A stretch of DNA of 19,682 bases from an uncultured Succinivibrio sp. Its GTDB lineage: Bacteria; Pseudomonadota; Gammaproteobacteria; Enterobacterales; Succinivibrionaceae. The stretch is taken from positions 1 through 19,682 of the forward strand of contig CAAGLL010000028.1 of assembly GCA_900770725.1 (NCBI GenBank), written 5' to 3'. Shown here in pieces: positions 7,168-14,094 of this stretch. Numbering within the stretch: the stretch's first letter is position 1; each line of letters opens with the position of its first letter. The notes under the pieces are model-generated. The model searched no databases. It saw only the letters and a list, made by a program, of their open reading frames with translations, and was not told the DNA's origin. The position numbers and the translations under genes were made by a program.

Positions 7168-8379
7168 TCACTTCACGGTGACTATCCCGTCGAGCACATA
7201 GTGGAAGGAGGGCGCCGACTGATCCCGGCACTCCTCGTAGCCGCCACTAAGGTCGATGCGATCGCCAGGATCTTCTGGATCAGCGCCCGTGGCCCCGGCC
7301 TTGAATACGCTGACGCTGCCCTCCGAGAAGGCCTTGGAGAGGAGGGCCAGGCGCTCCGTCGTGCCATCGGCTGCGGCGTAGGTGTTGACCTCAAGCATGG
7401 CGACCCAGCCGTCCTTGAAGCCCGATCCGGCGTCGTTGCCGCGGATCTGGCCTGAAACCGCCTGCTCGATGGGCTTCTTGCTGAGCACGGCCTTCACGGC
7501 GAGTGCGATGTAGGGCTCCCAGTTGATCCTGGTGCCGGTGAGGTAGGCGGTGGGCGCGACGTCGGCCATGCTCTCGTTGTAGGAGACGCAGTAGGCCTCA
7601 TGGGGCGGCTCGGACTCCTCGCAGGCCACGGCAGGCCCCGTGGTGTCAGAGTGCTGGGAGATGACGGCGCAGCCGTCCTCCTCGATGAGCAGCCTGGCTG
7701 TCCGCTTCTCCTTCATGTAGTCGGACCACGTTCCAGTGTACCTGACCACCATGGTGGCATTTTGCACCACCGAGCGGACTCCCAGGATGAATGCGGTGTA
7801 GCCTGAGATCACCTCGGGCACCGGGAAGGCCGCGACGTAGCCTGCCCGCGCTTTGGAGGCGTCCACGCGCCCGCTTTCTATGAGCTCCCTGAGCTTCATC
7901 CCGGCGGCCACGCCCGAGGCATAGCGCCCCTCGTGGATGTGCCCCATGAAGGTGTGGTAGTTGGGCAGCACCGGATCCTCGTTGGCATTGCTGCAGGTGG
8001 GCTGGCAGAACTCGATGCCAGGGTGCGACCTGGCATATTCCTTCATGCCATTGCCGTAGCCGTAGCTGTTTGAAAAGATGATCCCGCAGCCGCTTGAGGA
8101 GAGCGAGTCGAGCGCCTCCCCAACGCTGCCCTCGGGCACGTTGTACCTCTCCTCGGTCGTCACGGCGCCTTGGAAGATCTCCTCGACGCGCCTTTGCGCC
8201 TTCATGAAGTTGGCGGTGTAGGGCGTGCTGCCGTCGCCGTTATAGATGAAGCAGGCCTTGAGCGGCGGCGCGTCCTGATCGCCCATGAAAGCATGCCTTA
8301 AGCTTGTGAAGGCGCAGAACGCGATGGCGCAGCCTGCCGCCGCGGCAAGATAGCGCCTCAAGCGTCCCGTCTCAGCCAT
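7168..8379 (-). CDS. BMP-family periplasmic ligand-binding protein
   Basis: A 403-residue protein of the basic membrane protein (BMP/PnrA-like) family, a type-1 periplasmic binding fold whose known members bind purine nucleosides. The family core is visible at about residues 192-250: SGYTAFILGVRSV, then YTGTWSDYMKEK, then VISQHSDTTGPAVACEE, which matches the usual Y-T-G-x-W-D and Q-H-x-D-T pattern. Residues 7-27 are a basic-then-hydrophobic segment that could be a signal peptide or an uncleaved anchor; I see no good lipobox. AAGGAGG stands 6-7 nt before the ATG, which overlaps the stop of the HD-GYP gene by 8 bp. No ABC ATPase or permease genes accompany it, so a sensing rather than uptake role with its operon partners is likely. 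Confidence 0.87.
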   Translation of the reverse strand: MAETGRLRRYLAAAAGCAIAFCAFTSLRHAFMGDQDAPPLKACFIYNGDGSTPYTANFMKAQRRVEEIFQGAVTTEERYNVPEGSVGEALDSLSSSGCGIIFSNSYGYGNGMKEYARSHPGIEFCQPTCSNANEDPVLPNYHTFMGHIHEGRYASGVAAGMKLRELIESGRVDASKARAGYVAAFPVPEVISGYTAFILGVRSVVQNATMVVRYTGTWSDYMKEKRTARLLIEEDGCAVISQHSDTTGPAVACEESEPPHEAYCVSYNESMADVAPTAYLTGTRINWEPYIALAVKAVLSKKPIEQAVSGQIRGNDAGSGFKDGWVAMLEVNTYAAADGTTERLALLSKAFSEGSVSVFKAGATGADPEDPGDRIDLSGGYEECRDQSAPSFHYVLDGIVTVK

Positions 8380-11368
8380 GCGCGCCCTCCTTGCAGGAGG
8401 CGGCCTCAGTTGTGCCGCCCTCGCCGCCAGCCTTGATGCCGCAGATCTTCTGAATGTCGATGGTTCCGTCCTCTATCAATGAGAGCATGATGTCCGCAAG
8501 CTTCGGGTCGAACTGGGTGCCGCGCCCGCGGGCGATCTCTTTTTTGGCATATTCGATGTCGAGGCAGCCGCGGTAGACGCGGTTCGAGGTCATGGCGTCG
8601 AAGGCGTCGGCGATGCCGATGATCCGGGCGTTGAGCGGGATCTCCTCGCCCTTGAGCCCCCGGGCGTAGCCGCGCCCGTCGTAGCGCTCGTGGTGGTAGA
8701 GGGCGCCTTCTGCCACGTTGTCGATGATCGTGAAGCCCTTGAGGATGGCCGCGCCGCGCGTGACATGGGTCTTCATGACGGCGTACTCCTCGTCCGTAAG
8801 CCGCCCGGGCTTGTTGAGCACGCGGTCTGGGATGCCGATCTTGCCGATGTCGTGGAGCAGCGCCACCTGCCTCAGGTTCTCGCACTGCCGCTCCCCGTAG
8901 CCAAGGCGCCTTGCGATCATCACCGCATAGTCGGCGACGCGGCGCGAGTGCTGGCTGGTGCGCTCGTCCTTGGCGTCCACGGCCTGGGCGATGGTGAGGA
9001 TGGTCTCGTTGACCATGCGCAGCTGGGAAGCCTGGCGCTCGAGCTTGTCCCTCTGCTCCCGCAGCACGCGCCGCATCCAGAGCCTGGCGCCAAGCCAGGA
9101 TAGGTAGGATGAGAGCATCATCGCCACCAAGGCGGCGTAGGCGCGGAACCACCAGTGGTCCTTGAACTCGGCCTCCTTGATGACGGGGTAGGCGCCCTCC
9201 GACACCGCGCCGCCCGTCTCGCTGTCGAGCACCGCGACGTGGAAGGAGTAGCTCCCCGGCGGCAGGTTGGTGTACGAGACGGTCCCCAGGGCGCTCTGCG
9301 GCCTCACGGCCTTCGCCTTGTCGATCCCTTCAAGATAGGTCGCCACATAGGGATCCTTCACCGTGTAGTTCACTATCTCCGGGACGAACTCGACGCGCTG
9401 CACGCCGCTGCCGATGCGGATCGGCTCGCCCTTCTCCACGCGGTGCGGCACGCCGTCCAATAGCACGGTCTCAAGGAGCATGCGGTAGGAGCGCACCTTG
9501 ATCTCATAGCGGTTCAGGTTCATGAGCACGGCGCCGGTCTTGCACGAGAGCCACCAGCTGCCGTCATCCCCGAGATCGTTCCAGGCGTTGGGCACCAGAT
9601 CGAGCCCCATGCCGTTCTTGGCGTTGTAGAGCGCGTACCTCAGCGGCCCGCCCTCGAGCAGCGCCTTGCGGCTTGTGATGTAGATGCCTGCCGAGCTCGT
9701 CACGAAGATCATGCCGCCAGGGCCTTCTGCGAGGTCGAAGTTGTTGTAGTAGGGAAAGCTGGAGAGGTGGCGGATCTTGCCATCGCCGTCCATGCGGCAA
9801 AGCCCGTTGCCGGTGACGATGTAGGCGCCGCCTTTGCTGTCTGGAACCATCCTCAGGATTATCTCGGAGCTCAATCCGTCCTTTTGCAGCAAGGTCCTTT
9901 CGACCTTGCCATCGCGCAGCACCGCGATGCCGTTGCCGTCGGTGCCGGCGAAGATCTCATCATCGCCCCACTGCATGAGGCAGAGCACCTTGGGATTGGG
10001 CATTCCGCCTTCTCCCTTGCCCACGAAGTACTCGGCCCTGCCGCCGCGTATGAAGGCGACACCGGAGTCGCCGGCGGCGAACATGCCGTCATGCGCCTCG
10101 AGGACGGTGCGGAACTTGTCGCCTCCGGCGCCGTTTGACGAGTCAAAGCCCAGCATCGATCCGTCGGGGGCGACATCCCAGACGCCCATGCCCGAGGTGC
10201 AGATCCAAAGGTGGCCGCGCGAGTCCTGCCTCAAGCAGCGGATCCTGGCATCGCGGAACTTCTCCAGGATCCTGTAGGCTAGCGGATCGGCGCTGCTCGA
10301 GGATCCGATGTCAAGCCCCGAGTCGGTGCCCATGAGGACGGCCCCGCGCCACCTTGCAACCGTGTTGACCACGGACCTGCCTGCCGTGTAGCGGCCTTCC
10401 TCCTCGATGAACACCGAGGGCGTCATGCGCAGCACTCCCTTGCGCGAGGAGGTGAACCAGAAGTTGCCCTGGCAGTCGGCGAGCATGTTCTCAACGGAGT
10501 TGTTGAAGCCCCCGGCCTCGATGGCGATGGCGCGGCCGGAGGATGCCACATAGCCAGGCCCGGTGTCGGCGCACACGAACATCCCGCCCTCATCGTCAAA
10601 GGCGATGGAGTTTATGCCCTTGAGCGTGTCGCAGTCGATGGCGCGCACCCTTACAAGCCCTCCGTGCTCGATCCTGAACACGTCGATGCGGCTGCCCTGC
10701 GTCCCGGCGTAGAGCAGCCCAGAGGGCGAGAAGGCGGCGCAGCTGTAGGTTCCGCCGTCCTTGCGGTCAATGCGCGAGTCCGCCACCGCGCCGCCGCGCA
10801 GCAGGAAGAGCCTGCCGTCGGCGGTGACGGCCGCGACGCTGCCGTCCTCTCCTGCGCTCAGGCTCCTGGCGTAGGCCACCTCGCCTATCGAGGAGGCCAC
10901 CTTGATCCCGCCTGAGATGGTCACGATGTGGAGGCTTGCGGTTGTGCCGATGTAGTAGCGCCCGTACGAGTCCTGGACTATCGAGCGCACCGAGTTCGAG
11001 GAGAGGCCGCTTGCCTTGTTCAGCGTGTTGGTGATCTCCTGGCCGATGCACAGCGAGACCCCGTTGTCGTTCGTGCCGATCCAGAGCCTTCCCGACTCGT
11101 CTGAGTACAGGCAGTTGACGGTCTTGACCGCCTCCATGTCAGACATCCACTGGAAGGCGCTGCCGCTGTAGCGGTAGAGGCCGCCGTAGGTGCCGATCCA
11201 CAGCACGCCGTCCTTGGTCTGCTCGATGTCGTTGGCGATCCCGCCGGGCAGTCCGTTGGCGCCGTCGAACACGGTCTTGAAGTAGTGCGAGAAGTCAGGC
11301 TCCGCGGCGAGGGCGGGGGATGAGCACGCAAGGAGGGCGCAGAGGATCAGCAAGAGGAGCCTTTTCAT
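8372..11368 (-). CDS. Periplasmic propeller sensor with HD-GYP output
   Basis: A 998-residue one-component c-di-GMP sensor. The start is the ATG at 11368, with GAGGA 7 nt upstream and a TGATG overlap with the previous stop; the open frame upstream is antisense-like filler over the membrane gene. Domains: signal peptide (1-22, ALAAEP); about 12-14 Reg_prop beta-propeller repeats (about 30-620; D-x-x-G-x-[LM]-W-[IL]-G-T type, e.g. DGVLWIGTYGGLYRY, SGRLWIGTNDNGV); a Y_Y_Y-type beta domain (about 640-735); one membrane helix (about 740-762); a short coiled coil (768-795); and HD-GYP (about 795-975). The metal-site residues are present: H807, H839-D840, H868, H892-H893, D921. The signature reads GYA rather than GYP at 900-902. 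It should degrade c-di-GMP in response to a periplasmic cue. Confidence 0.92.
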   Translation of the reverse strand: MKRLLLLILCALLACSSPALAAEPDFSHYFKTVFDGANGLPGGIANDIEQTKDGVLWIGTYGGLYRYSGSAFQWMSDMEAVKTVNCLYSDESGRLWIGTNDNGVSLCIGQEITNTLNKASGLSSNSVRSIVQDSYGRYYIGTTASLHIVTISGGIKVASSIGEVAYARSLSAGEDGSVAAVTADGRLFLLRGGAVADSRIDRKDGGTYSCAAFSPSGLLYAGTQGSRIDVFRIEHGGLVRVRAIDCDTLKGINSIAFDDEGGMFVCADTGPGYVASSGRAIAIEAGGFNNSVENMLADCQGNFWFTSSRKGVLRMTPSVFIEEEGRYTAGRSVVNTVARWRGAVLMGTDSGLDIGSSSSADPLAYRILEKFRDARIRCLRQDSRGHLWICTSGMGVWDVAPDGSMLGFDSSNGAGGDKFRTVLEAHDGMFAAGDSGVAFIRGGRAEYFVGKGEGGMPNPKVLCLMQWGDDEIFAGTDGNGIAVLRDGKVERTLLQKDGLSSEIILRMVPDSKGGAYIVTGNGLCRMDGDGKIRHLSSFPYYNNFDLAEGPGGMIFVTSSAGIYITSRKALLEGGPLRYALYNAKNGMGLDLVPNAWNDLGDDGSWWLSCKTGAVLMNLNRYEIKVRSYRMLLETVLLDGVPHRVEKGEPIRIGSGVQRVEFVPEIVNYTVKDPYVATYLEGIDKAKAVRPQSALGTVSYTNLPPGSYSFHVAVLDSETGGAVSEGAYPVIKEAEFKDHWWFRAYAALVAMMLSSYLSWLGARLWMRRVLREQRDKLERQASQLRMVNETILTIAQAVDAKDERTSQHSRRVADYAVMIARRLGYGERQCENLRQVALLHDIGKIGIPDRVLNKPGRLTDEEYAVMKTHVTRGAAILKGFTIIDNVAEGALYHHERYDGRGYARGLKGEEIPLNARIIGIADAFDAMTSNRVYRGCLDIEYAKKEIARGRGTQFDPKLADIMLSLIEDGTIDIQKICGIKAGGEGGTTEAASCKEGAHG

Positions 11369-11919
11369 CAGAGGATCCTCTTTTGCAGCAGGTGCAGCCT
11401 GAGCGCGGCGTAGAGCAGGAGCACCGAGGCCACCTTGTCTGGAAACTCCAGGTAGAACTGGCCGATGATGCAGCTCAAGGCCTGGTTTGCGCCGTTCTCC
11501 GTCATGAGGGCGATGATCCCGTCCCCCCATTGGTTGCCAGTCATGCCTCCTGAGGCGAGGAAATTGAGCGGAGTGGAGATGGCGGTTGCGGCAAGCGCGA
11601 CGATGAAGGCGAGCGAGAGGGCGCCGAAGAGCGATCCGAAGGCCCCGCGCCTTGAGGCCAGGCCTGCGATGATCCCAACGGCGATGCTGGTTGCCGCGTA
11701 GCAGAGCTCCAGGGGATTGCCTGAGAGATCGGAGAAGATGAGGCTGAAGGTGCCGCCTGCCATGGCCCCGCACGCAGGTCCCAGGGCGCAGGCGGCGAGC
11801 ATGGTGCCGGCGGTGTCAAGCCACATTGGCAGATCAAGGGAGAGCGCGGCGAACCGTCCTGCGCAGTCGATGGCGACGCACAGGATCATCAGGGCGCAGA
11901 TCCCAAGATCCTTCCTCAT
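11368..11919 (-). CDS. ECF S-component-like membrane protein
   Basis: A 183-residue integral membrane protein with about six helices. The segment WLDTAGTMLAACALGPACGA, then GNPLELCYAATSIAVGIIAG resembles the substrate-binding S components of ECF vitamin transporters and the related sensor membrane domains (L-D-T-x-G-T... P-x-G-A pattern). I choose the ATG at 11919 because GGGAGGG lies about 9-10 nt upstream and MRKDLG leads straight into helix 1; the ATG at 11961 has no Shine-Dalgarno. Its stop codon shares one base with the HD-GYP start (TGATG). No ECF energising module is nearby, so it may transport alone or serve as a membrane sensor or partner in the propeller/BMP signalling unit. The fold assignment is by eye. 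Confidence 0.72.
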   Translation of the reverse strand: MRKDLGICALMILCVAIDCAGRFAALSLDLPMWLDTAGTMLAACALGPACGAMAGGTFSLIFSDLSGNPLELCYAATSIAVGIIAGLASRRGAFGSLFGALSLAFIVALAATAISTPLNFLASGGMTGNQWGDGIIALMTENGANQALSCIIGQFYLEFPDKVASVLLLYAALRLHLLQKRIL

Positions 11920-12153
11920 GGCCGTCGGCCCTCCCGCGCGCTCGCACCGGCTATTGGTCATGCTGGTTAAGAATGTAGGCGATAACGCCGAGGCGGAACA
12001 CCAGCGCCGTCAAGTTTTGGAAAGATGGGGAAGACGAAGGGCTGGAAATGGGAGGCAGCGCAAAGAATGCGCTGTTATCCTTGGTGAAAGGGACAGCAAT
12101 CCAGCCTGTTGCACAGGGCGCAACGCACCCTGTGCCTGTGATTGGGGCAAAGG
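11920..12153. other. Intergenic region upstream of the sensor operon
   Basis: This gap must hold the promoter of the three-gene sensor operon. I see only weak candidates, for example TTGACG on the minus strand at 12008-12013 with no good -10 at the right distance. Two hairpins are present: CAGCGC/GCGCTG (12056-12061 and 12069-12074) and the 8-bp stem at 12111-12135. I see no gene. Confidence 0.5.
12111..12135. other. Hairpin after the HD-domain gene
   Basis: GCACAGGG (12111-12118) pairs with CCCTGTGC (12128-12135) around a 9-nt loop, 19 bp past the stop codon of the HD gene. Neither strand has a T-tract after it, so it may be a transcript-stabilising 3' hairpin or a weak terminator. Confidence 0.4.
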
Positions 12154-12855
12154 CTAGCTGCCTTGGTCCTTTGACGGGGCTGGCTTGGCGCCGTTCTCCC
12201 TGAGGAAGGCCCCGCCGGTGTCGTCCTCGATGTTACCCTTTTGGATATTCGGGATGATGAAGCGCTGCTTCATGTACTCCCACAGCTCCTTGGAGCCCTC
12301 GGCGGTGTGCGCGTTGCGCCTTAGGATCTGCGTGAGCCTCACGCGGTGCTCGCGCCAGGCCCGCCCGCAGGTTGCGGCGTTGAGCATGCAGGGCTGGACG
12401 TTGTCCATGCACTTGGCGAACTTGGCCTCGGGGGTTTCGCATTGCTCGAACTCCTCCCAAAGCGCGCGCAGCCTCTTTCCCAGATCCGCAGGGAGGATCG
12501 AGTAGAGCTTGTCGGCGGCCGCGTCCTCGCGCCCCTCCTGGGTGGCCACGGCCTTCTCGTCGTAGCAGAAGGTGTCGCCGGCGTAGACCTCGATGAGATC
12601 GTGCACGACGAGCATCGATAGCACCTTGAGCATGTCAAAGGGCGCGTTTGCATACTCCGAGAGCACCAGGGCCATCAGGCACATGTGCCAGGCGTGCTCG
12701 GCGTCGTCCTCCCTCCGGCCTTCCTGCCCGGTTAGGTAGGTCTGCCTGAAGATGTCCTTCTCGTGATCGCACTGCAGTATGAAGTCGAAGATCTGCCCAA
12801 GGCGCCCGGGGCCGGTGTCGATGGGGCTCTTCTTGCCGCTCTTGCTTTCGTCCAA
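12154..12855 (-). CDS. HD-domain nucleotidase-like protein (YfbR/HDDC2-like)
   Basis: A 233-residue cytoplasmic HD-superfamily metal phosphohydrolase (HD_3 type), related to YfbR 5'-deoxynucleotidase and HDDC2. Expected residues are present: H54 (D-A-E-H-A-W-H), H85-D86, E89 and D94 (VVHDLIEVYAGD), and D151 (KCMDN). The stretch LWEEFEQCETPEAKFAKCMD is typical of this family. The start is TTG at 12855: GGAGGA is about 7 nt upstream and no in-frame ATG exists before residue 58. The C-terminal 30 residues are hydrophilic and beyond the family core. The Shine-Dalgarno is one arm of a 14-bp hairpin. The substrate is probably a deoxynucleoside monophosphate; hydrolysis of an alarmone made by the neighbouring RelA/SpoT-like protein is a speculative alternative. 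Confidence 0.85.
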   Translation of the reverse strand: MDESKSGKKSPIDTGPGRLGQIFDFILQCDHEKDIFRQTYLTGQEGRREDDAEHAWHMCLMALVLSEYANAPFDMLKVLSMLVVHDLIEVYAGDTFCYDEKAVATQEGREDAAADKLYSILPADLGKRLRALWEEFEQCETPEAKFAKCMDNVQPCMLNAATCGRAWREHRVRLTQILRRNAHTAEGSKELWEYMKQRFIIPNIQKGNIEDDTGGAFLRENGAKPAPSKDQGS

Positions 12856-12860
12856 AACAA

Positions 12861-12893
12861 AATCCTCCGCAGGAACATGTCCTGCGGAGGATT
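12861..12893 (-). promoter_or_regulatory. Terminator-like hairpin sequestering the RBS
   Basis: A perfect 14-bp inverted repeat, AATCCTCCGCAGGA (12861-12874) and TCCTGCGGAGGATT (12880-12893), with a 5-nt loop. On the minus strand its 3' arm contains the GGAGGA Shine-Dalgarno of the HD gene and is followed by TTTTGTTTT, which includes the TTG start. It therefore looks both like the intrinsic terminator of the RelA/SpoT-like gene and like an RBS-blocking structure. Confidence 0.75.
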
Positions 12894-12896
12894 ATA
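12891..12896 (-). promoter_or_regulatory. Consensus -10 box (TATAAT) for the HD gene
   Basis: TATAAT on the minus strand overlaps the outer end of the hairpin's 5' arm. The best -35 at 16-18 bp spacing is poor (GATTTA). If used, transcription would start near 12884, inside the 5' arm, so the transcript could not form the full hairpin and the RBS would be free. Confidence 0.4.
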
Positions 12897-12902
12897 GGCG
12901 AT

Positions 12903-12929
12903 GGGCGCGGCACTAAATCCGCCGCGCCC
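12903..12929. terminator. 9-bp GC hairpin after the RelA/SpoT-like gene
   Basis: GGGCGCGGC (12903-12911) pairs with GCCGCGCCC (12921-12929) around a 9-nt loop. On the plus strand TTTT follows; on the minus strand, where the gene lies, it begins 7 bp past the stop codon but lacks a T-tract. It may act with the second hairpin at 12861-12893. Confidence 0.5.
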
Positions 12930-12936
12930 TTTTAGC

Positions 12937-13869
12937 TCAGGCCTTCTTCCCGTGGTTGAAGTCAGGCAGGGTTTCCACGCCCTGCGGGATCGCGATGGAG
13001 TCGGCAAGCTCGTGCTGCTCCCTCAAGATCTGCGCGTACTCCTCGCTGCCCTTGGGCAGCAGGCGGCGGCGCTCGTACATGCCGTGCGTGAGATCGTTGA
13101 TCCTGGCGCCCTGCGCGGTGTGGAACTGCAGCTCAAAGCGCGCCCCCTCAGGCGAGAGCAGGCAGACGTTGATCGCGCGGTAGGGGTAGCCCTTGTCGTT
13201 CCAGGCGTTCCACACCGAGGAGATCGAGTAGCCGTCATGGGCGAGCATGCCCAGCATGCGCTTTGCCGAGGCGGTGTAGGAGTCCTCGTCGAAGATCACG
13301 CTGTAGCGCACCAGATCCCTCATCGAGCGCATGGTGCCCTGCGAGTCCGGGCGGCTGTGGAGCGCCTCGTAAGTGGAGGAGGGCGACTTCATGCGGTGGT
13401 CGAGCTTGTGGAGCGTGCCGCCCAGCGCATCGGCGGCGGCCTTCACGTCGCTGCTTATGGACTCCTCGCGCGACAGGGCGGCCAGGTAGTTGCGCCGCTC
13501 GCGCGGAAGCATCTTTCCCAATGCCGCGTAGTCCTCGCCGTCCCAGAGCCTCAGCGCGTCATAGCCGCCGTTTGCAAAGGCGATGTCAGAGAGGCTCTGC
13601 ATCTCGCCTGCTGACAGCTTCGTGGACGAGCTCATCAGATCGGCAAAGGGGATCTCGGCCTGCGCGCCGTTGCGGCGGTTTGAAAACCGGCGCTCTGCAA
13701 CCTGCAGCGCCGGGGCCGAGCGCTCCGGGCCTGCCGCCGAGGCCGGGCGCACGCCCTGCGAGGTTGCGGCGGCAGCCGAGGCGGCGATGAAGCCTGCGAG
13801 GGCCAGCGAGGCGGCCGAGGCCATGATCCTCGAGACGATCCTGTTCAAGCGGCTTTTGGAAAACTTCAT
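12937..13869 (-). CDS. Secreted protein with RelA/SpoT-like domain
   Basis: A 310-residue protein. Residues 1-36 are a long Sec signal peptide (basic MKFSKSRLNR, a hydrophobic run, then ASAAAA), followed by a low-complexity Ala/Arg/Ser linker to about 75. Residues about 140-275 resemble the RelA/SpoT nucleotidyltransferase fold: HKLDHRMKSPSSTYEAL, then MRDLVRYSVIFD (R184-D185, R188), GYPYRAINV (227-235) and FELQFHT (245-251), where synthetases have D-x-x-G-x-R, G-Y-R-S-I/L-H and E-[VI]-Q-[IL]-R-T. H-x-x-Y-E-x-R follows. The F-E-L-Q-F-H-T variant is one I associate with effector- or phage-linked members rather than housekeeping RelA. The signal peptide is odd, since alarmone synthetases need cytoplasmic ATP and GDP/GTP. 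An exported toxin is the best guess. AAGGAG precedes the ATG by 5 nt. Confidence 0.75.
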   Translation of the reverse strand: MKFSKSRLNRIVSRIMASAASLALAGFIAASAAAATSQGVRPASAAGPERSAPALQVAERRFSNRRNGAQAEIPFADLMSSSTKLSAGEMQSLSDIAFANGGYDALRLWDGEDYAALGKMLPRERRNYLAALSREESISSDVKAAADALGGTLHKLDHRMKSPSSTYEALHSRPDSQGTMRSMRDLVRYSVIFDEDSYTASAKRMLGMLAHDGYSISSVWNAWNDKGYPYRAINVCLLSPEGARFELQFHTAQGARINDLTHGMYERRRLLPKGSEEYAQILREQHELADSIAIPQGVETLPDFNHGKKA

Positions 13870-14094
13870 TGATGCTCCTTGTGTCGGAGGCTTGGGCCTC
13901 CACCTCCTTCAACCATACATGGGGACTGTTAGGGAAGAATTAGCGCCGCGTCAGGAACGCGTCATTGCACCATCATGCCTCCTGGTTATGGATGCTTGAG
14001 CTTTGCGCAATATCAAATGCTGTTTTCAAAGGCTAATCTTTTGCCATGCCATGAGGCAGCGTCATGGAAAAGATTTCAGCAAATGGAGACGAGC

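Noticed and set aside
11369..11773. N-terminal extension of the propeller/HD-GYP frame (about 135 codons)
   Set aside because: It is Arg/His-rich shadow sequence over the ECF-S-like gene. The signal peptide, RBS and TGATG overlap place the true start at 11368.
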